From contig JAHFKF010000062.1 of the NCBI GenBank assembly GCA_023245475.1, positions 1 through 7,935 of the forward strand: a stretch of DNA of 7,935 nucleotides. Reading direction: 5' to 3'. This stretch comes from Candidatus Levyibacteriota bacterium. GTDB taxonomy: Bacteria > Patescibacteriota > Microgenomatia > Levybacterales > UBA12049. Within the stretch, counting starts at the first letter, position 1; each line of letters begins with the position of its first letter. Position numbers and translations under genes: made by a program. Shown here piece after piece: positions 1 through 4,555 of this stretch. The notes under the pieces are model-generated. The model worked only from the letters and a program-made list of their open reading frames with translations, was not told where the DNA came from and ran no database searches.

Positions 1-1
1 T

Positions 2-700
2 AATACTGAGGCTATAAAAGTCATATTTGAAGAAACTAAAATTTGGACTAAAGAGAAAGATAATGCGGGAACAAATTCTGCGAAAAGTAAAATACCAAGA
101 GAAACATATTCCGAGTGGCACGAAAAATGGTGGATAAAATATATAATACTTCCTTTAATTGTTGTGCTAGTTAGTGCATATCTAATCTATGTTCTTGGCT
201 GGAACGGAAATAAAGCAGATTCCATTAATACTCAGGTCTCCTCTACGCAAAGCTCTACAAACAAACTTAGAGCATTAGAAACATTAGAAACGGGAAAATC
301 CATTGGTGATTTACCGAACGGTGTATATTTTTTTGCATCTTCATTGGCAATCAGATATGAACTAGATGATCCTGATAAAGATTTTCTCAGGGCAAGTAGA
401 AATGATTCCCGAGGTAGTTTTGAAGTACAGAAAATCAGGAATAGATATTACCTTATTGGATATCTTTCCCCAGAGGCGCATGCAAAAATCGGATCTATTT
501 CTAAAGACTCAATCTATACTCAATTGTTCCCAAATGTATGGGACGGTGCGACGAAAACTGTAGCCATACCATTCGATGCTATTTATACAATTAACGAGAG
601 AGAGATCGATCTTGATGAGAACAAATCAATAGATATTTTTGATATAGGATTCAAGGACGTTAGCGAAAATCCAGAGATACATAAGAAAGAAGCATTATAA
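2..700 (+). CDS. Single-pass membrane protein of unknown function, 5' end missing
   Basis: The reading frame is open from base 2 to TAA at 698-700 with no in-frame ATG, so the gene begins before the window; 232 residues are visible. A GTG at 164 could be taken as a start, but it lies inside the hydrophobic segment (about residues 45-69, beginning WWIKYIILPL), so starting there would cut the membrane helix in half. The visible order is a charged, probably cytoplasmic N-terminal part (1-44), one membrane helix, a Ser/Thr/Asn-rich linker (about 72-95) and an outer domain of about 135 residues. That domain has no cysteine and contains motifs such as LPNGVYFF and RYYLIGYLSPEA. I do not recognise the family. 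The topology (N inside, linker, small outer domain) resembles a surface or sensor protein, but no function can be assigned. The last bases, TATAA, double as part of a -10 hexamer for the next element. Confidence 0.8.
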   Translation, partial: NTEAIKVIFEETKIWTKEKDNAGTNSAKSKIPRETYSEWHEKWWIKYIILPLIVVLVSAYLIYVLGWNGNKADSINTQVSSTQSSTNKLRALETLETGKSIGDLPNGVYFFASSLAIRYELDDPDKDFLRASRNDSRGSFEVQKIRNRYYLIGYLSPEAHAKIGSISKDSIYTQLFPNVWDGATKTVAIPFDAIYTINEREIDLDENKSIDIFDIGFKDVSENPEIHKKEAL

Positions 701-733
701 CGATAGAATGGATCCTGACCGACACTCTCAACA
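696..733 (+). repeat. Promoter/leader repeat, copy A
   Basis: These 38 bases match 2853-2890 at 34 positions, and all four differences are transitions. The unit begins exactly at a -10 hexamer (TATAAC here, TATAAT in copy B), continues with the identical spacer GATAGA and an ATG, and ends with the identical 17-mer GACCGACACTCTCAACA. Bases upstream of the hexamer and downstream of the 17-mer are unrelated in the two copies. The -10 overlaps the stop codon of the preceding gene. Confidence 0.75.
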
Positions 734-803
734 AATCAGGACTATAACCCTAAAGCTACGATTCCTTACCCTCAAATCTAATTATCAATATGATATTTTT
801 TGA
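708..803 (+). CDS. Possible leaderless small ORF, 31 aa, MDPDRHSQ start
   Basis: The ATG lies exactly six bases after TATAAC (696-701), the same spacing seen at other starts here, and the frame runs 31 codons to TGA at 801-803. The first ten residues, MDPDRHSQQI, share seven positions with the leader ORF at 2865 (MGLDRHSQHI); the rest is unrelated. No gene follows on this strand, so unlike copy B it does not lead into a coding sequence. It could be an orphan leader peptide, a decayed copy of the element, or non-coding. Identical third codon positions between the copies suggest selection or recent duplication at the nucleotide level rather than on the peptide alone. Confidence 0.3.
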   Translation: MDPDRHSQQIRTITLKLRFLTLKSNYQYDIF

Positions 804-935
804 AATTGATTACTGATTTCCAAACAAATTGCCAAATTAATGCTGTTATAACGACAATTGGGTTCCAGACCATAATCGCTCCAAAATCAACAAACGCTTA
901 AGATATGAAAGAAAAATATTCTGTTAAGGAGTCTT
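804..935. other. Non-coding spacer with a possible decayed third repeat copy
   Basis: There is no credible ORF between the small ORF and the 3' end of the DUF4337-like gene. Bases 846-871 align without gaps to 695-720 of copy A at 19 of 26 positions, including TTATAACGA and the ending GACC, but the ATG is lost. I see no clear hairpin followed by a T tract that would end either flanking transcript. Confidence 0.3.
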
Positions 936-1418
936 TTATATAAGTTCAAAAAGAAAAAAGTAACCACCTACCCCCGCAACGATAAGTGAAAAAATCCAAA
1001 GATATTTTTTCTTTAACAATACACTCATCGCAGAAAGAGCAATGGCTCCTTGTAAAAATATCCCTGCTATTGAAAGATTACTCGTCTTCTCAAAATAAAC
1101 CTGTGCTTTGTCTGTTGCAGTAGTTACTTTCTCTTCAAGAAGAGCTGTGTTTTGTCGTAACTCCTCTTGGGCTTGTTTTTGCATCTCCAGATTTTGTAGG
1201 CTTGTATCTTCATGCAAGCTTGTTATCTCCAGAGCGAGATATGTATTCCATTCCTTATTTGCTTGATTCTGATATAAGGTCGCATTATTTTTTTCCAAAA
1301 GCATAACACTTGTATCTGCTCCGACACGAAAGGATGCAATGGTGGCAAGAACTGCAATAAAAGCAGTTGTTACCGCAACTAAATCTATCCAAAAGTTATC
1401 AGTTTTTGTATTTGCCAT
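936..1418 (-). CDS. DUF4337-like membrane protein
   Basis: This 160-residue protein has an N-terminal membrane helix (about 10-31, IDLVAVTTAFIAVLATIASF), a polar helical middle (about 40-112) and two C-terminal helices (about 115-134 and 139-158). The middle is rich in Gln, Glu and Lys (EMQKQAQEELRQNTALLEEK) and should form a coiled coil. The layout, together with W-I-D-L-V-A followed by ATIASF and a W-x-x-Y near residue 57, resembles the DUF4337 family, whose biochemical role is unknown. The ATG at 1418 has no Shine-Dalgarno; TATCAT ends six bases before it, so the mRNA is probably leaderless. It is divergent from the TSP3 surface protein across 36 bases, so the two promoters overlap and could be regulated together. 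The family call is from pattern memory and moderately sure; the topology is clear. Confidence 0.7.
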   Translation of the reverse strand: MANTKTDNFWIDLVAVTTAFIAVLATIASFRVGADTSVMLLEKNNATLYQNQANKEWNTYLALEITSLHEDTSLQNLEMQKQAQEELRQNTALLEEKVTTATDKAQVYFEKTSNLSIAGIFLQGAIALSAMSVLLKKKYLWIFSLIVAGVGGYFFLFELI

Positions 1419-1424
1419 GTTTTT

Positions 1425-1430
1425 ATGATA
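1425..1430 (-). promoter_or_regulatory. -10 element of the DUF4337-like gene
   Basis: On the minus strand TATCAT (five of six to TATAAT) is followed by six bases, AAAAAC, and the ATG. No convincing -35 is seen. It predicts transcription starting at or next to the start codon. Confidence 0.45.
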
Positions 1431-1443
1431 ACGGATATGTTAC

Positions 1444-1449
1444 GATAAT
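1444..1449 (+). promoter_or_regulatory. -10 element of the TSP3 protein gene
   Basis: GATAAT (five of six to TATAAT) ends five bases before the ATG at 1455. The spacer GATAC is too short to hold a Shine-Dalgarno, so a leaderless transcript is likely. A TATGTT 17 bases after TTGCCA (1412-1417) is an alternative, and also gives almost no leader. Confidence 0.45.
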
Positions 1450-1454
1450 GATAC

Positions 1455-2798
1455 ATGAAAAAGATTCTGTCCGTCTTTTCGATCCTCTTACTGATGCTCG
1501 GGATGCATTTCTCAGCTTCATCTCTTACTGCCCAAACTCTTGATGAACCAGTTGCTGTGGAATCAGGTGTTGCTGATACTGATGGAGATGGCGTTTCCAA
1601 CGCTGCTGAAGGCGAAAGCGTCACTGAAGAACCTTCAACAGATTCAGATAGCGACTCGGTTCCTGATTATATTGAACCCAACAATGTCGATACAGATGGC
1701 GATGGACAGACCAATAATGTTGATGCTAACGATGATGGAGATGGAGCGCTTACCGTTGAAGAAAATAATACAGACACGGAAGTGACTGTGCTTCCCGATT
1801 CGGATAATGATTCGGTTCCCAATTATTTAGAATCTGATATCGTTGATACTGATAACGATGGTCTGGTAAATAGCTCAGATCCTGATGATGACGGAGATAG
1901 TATCCCAACGATTGAGGAAGAGACGTCAACCATAACTGATAACCCTGATGACAATGCAATCCTTACGGATACTGATGGTGATGGCACTCCTGATTATCTC
2001 GACTCCAACGATGATGGTGATTCTCTTCTCACTGTAGAAGAAGCGACGACTGACTCAGATGCTGATACGGTTCCTGACTATTTAGAGTCTGATACACTAG
2101 ACACTGATAATGATGGTGTCGTCAATAGTAGTGACGCGGACGATGATGGTGATGGTATTCCTACGGTGGATGACGGTACGATTGTTGAAGGAGATTTTGA
2201 AATTCTTTCAGATGTAGATCATGATCAAATACCAGACTATTTGGATCTGGATGATGATAATGATGGAATTCTGACTGCCAACGAAACGGGCGATAGTGAT
2301 GGTGATTTGATTCCTGACTTTTTGGAATCCAATACTGCAGATGCTGATAACGATGGAATAACGAACAATCTTGATAGTGATGACGATGGTGACGGCATCA
2401 AAACCGCTGAAGAAGTGGTTTCGCTCGGCGGCGGAGAAATAAAGTTTACCGATAGTGACCTAGATAACCTTCCTAATTATCTTGATGGAGATGACGACAA
2501 CGATGGGATTACCACATTGGCAGAAGAAACAAAAGATAGCGACAACGATAGTATTCTTGATTACCTAGAATCGAATATTAAAGATACAGACCGTGATGGG
2601 AAAAATGATGCGTTTGATTCTGCAACTGTTCCAAATTCAGAAGGGAAATCAATGAATAAAAAAATGGCAGGGATAGCGTTTGGCGTGTTTGCTCTTATCT
2701 TTCTCGTTATTTTCATTGTAAGTTCAAGAAAAAAGAAGAAAGCAGAACGAAAAACGCAAAAACGTTCTAAAACAAAGCGCAAAAATAGGAAAAAATAG
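1455..2798 (+). CDS. Secreted, membrane-anchored TSP3-repeat (calcium-binding type) surface protein
   Basis: This 447-residue acidic protein has a signal peptide (1 to about 26: KK, hydrophobic core, cleavage likely after SSLTAQ or nearby). About 350 residues of Asp-rich repeats follow (about 38-390), then one membrane helix (about 404-424, MAGIAFGVFALIFLVIFIV) and a strongly basic tail of 23 residues. The repeats alternate DxDxDxxPxYLE and DTDxDGxxNxxDxDDDGDGIxTxEE, the form of thrombospondin type 3 repeats, in which Asp side chains bind calcium. I count eight DxDxDxx(P/L)xY(L/I/F)(E/D) motifs. There is no LPXTG, so anchoring is by the helix with the basic tail inside. Such proteins in small epibiotic bacteria are plausible spacers or adhesins for contact with a host cell, but that is inference. 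The absence of cysteine fits a secreted, calcium-stabilised rod. Confidence 0.85.
   Translation: MKKILSVFSILLLMLGMHFSASSLTAQTLDEPVAVESGVADTDGDGVSNAAEGESVTEEPSTDSDSDSVPDYIEPNNVDTDGDGQTNNVDANDDGDGALTVEENNTDTEVTVLPDSDNDSVPNYLESDIVDTDNDGLVNSSDPDDDGDSIPTIEEETSTITDNPDDNAILTDTDGDGTPDYLDSNDDGDSLLTVEEATTDSDADTVPDYLESDTLDTDNDGVVNSSDADDDGDGIPTVDDGTIVEGDFEILSDVDHDQIPDYLDLDDDNDGILTANETGDSDGDLIPDFLESNTADADNDGITNNLDSDDDGDGIKTAEEVVSLGGGEIKFTDSDLDNLPNYLDGDDDNDGITTLAEETKDSDNDSILDYLESNIKDTDRDGKNDAFDSATVPNSEGKSMNKKMAGIAFGVFALIFLVIFIVSSRKKKKAERKTQKRSKTKRKNRKK
1570..2625 (+). repeat. Degenerate tandem coding repeats (Asp-rich TSP3 units)
   Basis: The repeats are also visible in the DNA: GATGATGGTGAT-type strings recur, and GGTTCC...TATTTAGA(A/G)TCTGATA appears near 1814-1840 and near 2069-2095. 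A larger unit of roughly 60 codons pairs one PDYLE motif with one DDDGDGI motif. Similarity at the nucleotide level suggests that the array grew by internal duplication and may vary in copy number between strains. Confidence 0.65.
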
Positions 2799-2821
2799 TT
2801 AGCCTTTTATACTGTCTTATT

Positions 2822-2848
2822 TGTCTCATTTAGCTTTGTGGTGAGACA
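2822..2848. promoter_or_regulatory. Inverted repeat upstream of the copy B promoter (candidate operator)
   Basis: TGTCTCA (2822-2828) and TGAGACA (2842-2848) are perfect 7-base inverted arms separated by 13 bases, ending one base before the extended -10 at 2850-2858. A third half-site, GTCTC, lies at 2869-2873 just after the start codon of the leader ORF. No T tract follows, so it is a poor terminator for the TSP3 gene; the position suits a repressor or activator site. Confidence 0.4.
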
Positions 2849-2849
2849 C

Positions 2850-2858
2850 TGCTATAAT
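2850..2858 (+). promoter_or_regulatory. Extended -10 promoter (P1) of the leader/VOC unit
   Basis: TGCTATAAT is a perfect extended -10 (TGn plus TATAAT). Six bases, GATAGA, separate it from the ATG at 2865, so transcription should begin on that ATG. No good -35 is present, as is common for extended -10 promoters. Confidence 0.6.
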
Positions 2859-2890
2859 GATAGAATGGGTCTCGACCGACACTCTCAACA
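2853..2890 (+). repeat. Promoter/leader repeat, copy B
   Basis: This is the second copy of the 38-base element at 696-733 (34 of 38 identical). Here the -10 is perfect, the ATG opens a 17-codon ORF, and the shared block ends with GACCGACACTCTCAACA. Divergence begins immediately after it. Confidence 0.75.
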
Positions 2891-2918
2891 TATTAAATCT
2901 TATATACTCTATTTATGA
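2865..2918 (+). CDS. Candidate leader peptide, 17 aa, coupled to the VOC gene
   Basis: MGLDRHSQHIKSYILYL starts at a leaderless-type ATG six bases after a perfect TATAAT, and its stop TGA (2916-2918) overlaps the VOC start ATG (2915-2917) as ATGA. That overlap is the usual geometry for translational coupling, so ribosomes ending the leader could restart on the VOC gene. A second -10, TATACT, lies inside this ORF and would make a shorter leaderless VOC mRNA instead. Seven of the first ten residues match the ORF at 708. No run of one regulatory amino acid is evident, though a basic/His cluster (RHSQH) and Tyr near the end are present. Peptide expression is unproven. Confidence 0.4.
   Translation: MGLDRHSQHIKSYILYL
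2903..2908 (+). promoter_or_regulatory. -10 element (P2) of the VOC gene
   Basis: TATACT (five of six) is followed by exactly six bases, CTATTT, and the ATG at 2915. There is no Shine-Dalgarno; the region just upstream of the start is AT-rich. It predicts a leaderless VOC transcript in addition to the one from P1. Confidence 0.5.
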
Positions 2919-3310
2919 AACAGTCTTTAGCCTATGTGGCAGTGGTAGTTCGAGATTATGATGAAGCGATTGAATTTTATACCAAGAAGCTTCACTTCAC
3001 ATTGATAGAAGACACTTACCAAGCAGAACAAAACAAACGATGGGTTTTAATTGCACCACCAGGTTCGTCAGGGACAAAGTTACTTCTAGCAAGATCCTCT
3101 AAACCAGAACAAGAAACTTTTATAGGTAATCAAACAGGTGGTCGTGTATTCCTCTTTCTTAATACAGATGATTTCTGGCGAGACTATAATGAAATGGTCT
3201 CAATAGGAATAACGTTTGTGAGAAAACCTAAAGAGGCTCCATATGGTACAGTTGCCGTTTTTGAAGATTTGTATGGCAATTTGTGGGATTTGATTCAGCT
3301 GAATAAATAA
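2915..3310 (+). CDS. VOC (glyoxalase/bleomycin-resistance fold) family protein
   Basis: This 131-residue single-domain protein is the usual length for the vicinal oxygen chelate superfamily. The opening VVVRDYDEAIEFYTKKLHF is the classic first beta-alpha unit (V-x-D-x-x-x-A-x-x-F-Y-x-x-x-L-x-F). The middle holds GNQTGGRVFLFLNTDDF, and the end, YGTVAVFEDLYGNLWDLIQ, is the typical last strand with a Glu in the metal-ligand position (residue 117). The position where many members have an N-terminal His is occupied by Tyr7 (LAYVAVVV), so the full metal set is not evident. Members include glyoxalase I, dioxygenases and antibiotic-binding proteins; this DYDEAI...TDDF subfamily has no firmly known substrate that I can name. 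It is cytoplasmic with no signal peptide. It may be expressed from two promoters, one via the overlapping leader ORF. Confidence 0.88.
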   Translation: MKQSLAYVAVVVRDYDEAIEFYTKKLHFTLIEDTYQAEQNKRWVLIAPPGSSGTKLLLARSSKPEQETFIGNQTGGRVFLFLNTDDFWRDYNEMVSIGITFVRKPKEAPYGTVAVFEDLYGNLWDLIQLNK

Positions 3311-3334
3311 GTCATAATTATTTAGTAAGAAATA

Positions 3335-3340
3335 TATAAA
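3335..3340 (+). promoter_or_regulatory. -10 element of the 64-aa membrane protein gene
   Basis: TATAAA is followed by exactly six bases, CTAATC, and the ATG at 3347. No -35 is convincing and there is no Shine-Dalgarno. It is one of a series of leaderless-type starts in this window. Confidence 0.45.
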
Positions 3341-3346
3341 CTAATC

Positions 3347-3541
3347 ATGAAAAAAGTTGTTGTTCTCATCTTAGTATTGCTCGGCATCTATTGGCTAGTT
3401 GACCACGCGTCTCCATTGCCTCTTAACCATGAACAATTCGGCTTGTATAATCATATGGTTCACCGTCTCATTGGAATCGTCTGTTTTGTTGCTGCTGGCG
3501 TAGTCTTCTGGAAGTGGCACCCCAAGAAAAAGAATAAATAA
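3347..3541 (+). CDS. Small two-helix membrane protein, function unknown
   Basis: This 64-residue protein starts MKK and has two hydrophobic segments (about 4-18, VVVLILVLLGIYWLV, and about 41-56, LIGIVCFVAAGVVFW). A short loop with three His residues (H20, H28, H36; also PLPLNHEQFGLYNHMVH) joins them, and the tail KWHPKKKNK is basic. Positive charges at both ends predict both termini inside and the His-bearing loop outside. The loop could bind a metal, but three scattered His are weak evidence. I do not recognise a named family. Its own promoter and the 36-base gap after the VOC gene suggest separate transcription, although read-through is possible because no terminator is visible. Confidence 0.7.
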   Translation: MKKVVVLILVLLGIYWLVDHASPLPLNHEQFGLYNHMVHRLIGIVCFVAAGVVFWKWHPKKKNK

Positions 3542-3562
3542 TCCTATTGTTCCATAATGCTC

Positions 3563-3593
3563 TTGACAAGCTGATAAGCTATGTGTGTATACT
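3563..3593 (+). promoter_or_regulatory. Sigma-70-type promoter of the 3600 gene
   Basis: A perfect TTGACA (3563-3568) is followed after 19 bases by TATACT (3588-3593). Six bases, ATAGTT, then lead to GTG at 3600, immediately followed by ATG at 3603. The upstream GTG at 3585 lies before the -10 and would not be in the mRNA, so the promoter decides the start. Confidence 0.65.
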
Positions 3594-3599
3594 ATAGTT

Positions 3600-4130
3600 G
3601 TGATGTATAGAGTTGTTGCCATTCTAATAGTCTGTTTATTTGCTGTAGGGACGATTATTGTACTTAGAAGCCCATCAACGGCGGAGATAGATACCCCACA
3701 ACCTCAAATACAAAAAAGACAAGTAATGCAACCTGAACCAACAACTCCCAAAAAGCCAGGAGAAAAAAGAGCTTCATTTGCCGTAATTACCGATGGTGGA
3801 TTTAGAAAGTTTAGTGCTCCTATGTACCACAATCTTTCTCCTGACGTGTATATTGAAGCACATTACCCCAATGTAATCCATATCATGAAAGATGGTATCA
3901 CTTGGAGACAATTCTTTGCAACGCTTCCGATGAAGGTCAGTGAAACCTGTTTGACGACAGGAACCGATGAGACATTCTGTACAAATGCCAATGGAACGAT
4001 CACGTTTTATCTCAATAAACAAAAGGTGGTAAACGTACTTGATAAAGTTATTCAAGATGGAGACGAACTCTCTATCACCTACAAAGCTAAAGCAGCACCG
4101 GTAACGAAGATCCCAACGAAGCAACAATAA
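3600..4130 (+). CDS. Membrane-anchored exported protein with a small two-cysteine domain, function unknown
   Basis: The 176-residue protein has an N-terminal helix (about 4-22, VVAILIVCLFAVGTIIVL) acting as anchor or signal, a Pro/Lys/Gln-rich linker (about 25-58) and an outer domain (about 60-165). The domain contains a W-R-Q-F-F-x-T-L motif, then ETCLTTGTDETFC with two cysteines nine residues apart that could form a disulfide outside the cell, then a beta-rich end (TITFYLNKQKVV...IQDGDELSITYK). The TWxxFFxxL - Cys...Cys - NGxx - DGDxLxIxY order resembles a small exported domain I associate with archaeal and CPR hypothetical proteins, in which His residues precede it; only H75 and H86 region residues remain here, so the link is tentative. 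Start choice: GTG 3600 fits the six-base rule after TATACT; ATG 3603 is equally possible and differs by one residue. It converges on the WhiB-like gene with 11 bases between stops. Confidence 0.72.
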   Translation: MMYRVVAILIVCLFAVGTIIVLRSPSTAEIDTPQPQIQKRQVMQPEPTTPKKPGEKRASFAVITDGGFRKFSAPMYHNLSPDVYIEAHYPNVIHIMKDGITWRQFFATLPMKVSETCLTTGTDETFCTNANGTITFYLNKQKVVNVLDKVIQDGDELSITYKAKAAPVTKIPTKQQ

Positions 4131-4141
4131 TTATTCGAAGA

Positions 4142-4486
4142 TTAATACTGTCCCCTGCTAATACTTTTAGTGGATCTGTGGTCTCTCACTGAAGTATCTC
4201 CAGCTAGCTTTCTTCGTGCTGCTCTCTCTCTTCCCAGCTGCACAGGACTTAACCCTCCTCGTACACCCAAGAATATATCATTAGCCGTTATTGCATCATC
4301 CAAACATTCAGCCTTTACAGGGCACTTATCACAATTCTTTTTTGCCAATCGTGTAGTTCTATTTAACGAACCCTTTTCAGTTTCATCGGGATAAAAAAGT
4401 GCATCAAATTCCTCCTGGAAAAGTTTTTTACATTCTGCATCATCTGCCCAAGGCTTACCAACTAAAAAACGTTCTGTACTACTCAC
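4142..4486 (-). CDS. WhiB-like [4Fe-4S] regulator
   Basis: The 114-residue protein has the complete WhiB cysteine set: C19, C52, C55, C61 (C-x32-C-x2-C-x5-C), with CPVKAEC matching the family's CPVxxxC. W13 precedes the first Cys (PWADDAEC), LFYP (30-33) matches the conserved FFP region, and GVRGG (74-78) takes the place of the GVWGG turn. The C-terminal part is basic (RERAARRK), as expected for DNA contact. Family knowledge: Wbl proteins bind an O2/NO-sensitive 4Fe-4S cluster and act by binding the primary sigma factor; in studied members the turn tryptophan helps bind sigma, and here it is Arg76. The start is GTG, with TATAAT six bases before it, so the mRNA should be leaderless. It lies 47 bases downstream of the redox operon on the same strand, with its own promoter. 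Wbl proteins are classically actinobacterial or phage-borne, so its presence here suggests transfer or a wider distribution. Confidence 0.88.
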   Translation of the reverse strand: MSSTERFLVGKPWADDAECKKLFQEEFDALFYPDETEKGSLNRTTRLAKKNCDKCPVKAECLDDAITANDIFLGVRGGLSPVQLGRERAARRKLAGDTSVRDHRSTKSISRGQY

Positions 4487-4492
4487 GCCTGG

Positions 4493-4521
4493 ATTATAAC
4501 CTCATCTTCTAAAATTTACAA
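4493..4521 (-). promoter_or_regulatory. Promoter of the WhiB-like gene
   Basis: On the minus strand TTGTAA (4521-4516) is followed by exactly 17 bases, a perfect TATAAT (4498-4493), then CCAGGC and GTG. Spacing and sequence are near consensus, and the distance to GTG predicts a leaderless mRNA. It lets WhiB be made independently of the operon upstream. Confidence 0.72.
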
Positions 4522-4555
4522 CAAAGAAAAAGATTAATAACCGGGGAAATAATCT
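4519..4555 (-). terminator. Weak terminator at the end of the redox operon
   Basis: On the minus strand AGATTA (4555-4550) and TAATCT (4536-4531) pair around a 13-base loop, followed directly by TTTTCTTTG. The stem overlaps the last codons and stop of the fusion gene. It has only one G-C pair, so termination may be partial, allowing read-through into the WhiB-like gene. Confidence 0.35.

Noticed and set aside
164..700. Reading the first gene as a 178-residue protein starting at GTG 164
   Set aside because: The frame is open to the window edge and the GTG falls in the middle of the membrane helix, so the gene is a 5'-truncated longer one.
1540..1959. Alternative-frame ORFs inside the TSP3 repeats
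   Set aside because: GAT-rich repeats leave other frames open by composition; their Met- or His-rich translations show no domain.
1570..2625. CRISPR-like or non-coding tandem array
   Set aside because: The units keep the reading frame, vary as coding sequence does and encode TSP3 motifs; there are no constant repeats with unique spacers.
3585..3599. GTG start at 3585 for the exported two-cysteine protein
   Set aside because: It lies upstream of and into the TATACT -10 hexamer and would not be transcribed from the good TTGACA/TATACT promoter.
3774..4127. 117-residue minus-strand ORF opposite the 3600 gene
   Set aside because: Composition (many Cys, Arg, Ser) and lack of any motif or start signal mark it as a shadow of the plus-strand gene.
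4131..4141. AATAATTATT palindrome between the convergent genes as a bidirectional terminator
   Set aside because: The stem is too short and has no G-C pair or adjacent T tract.
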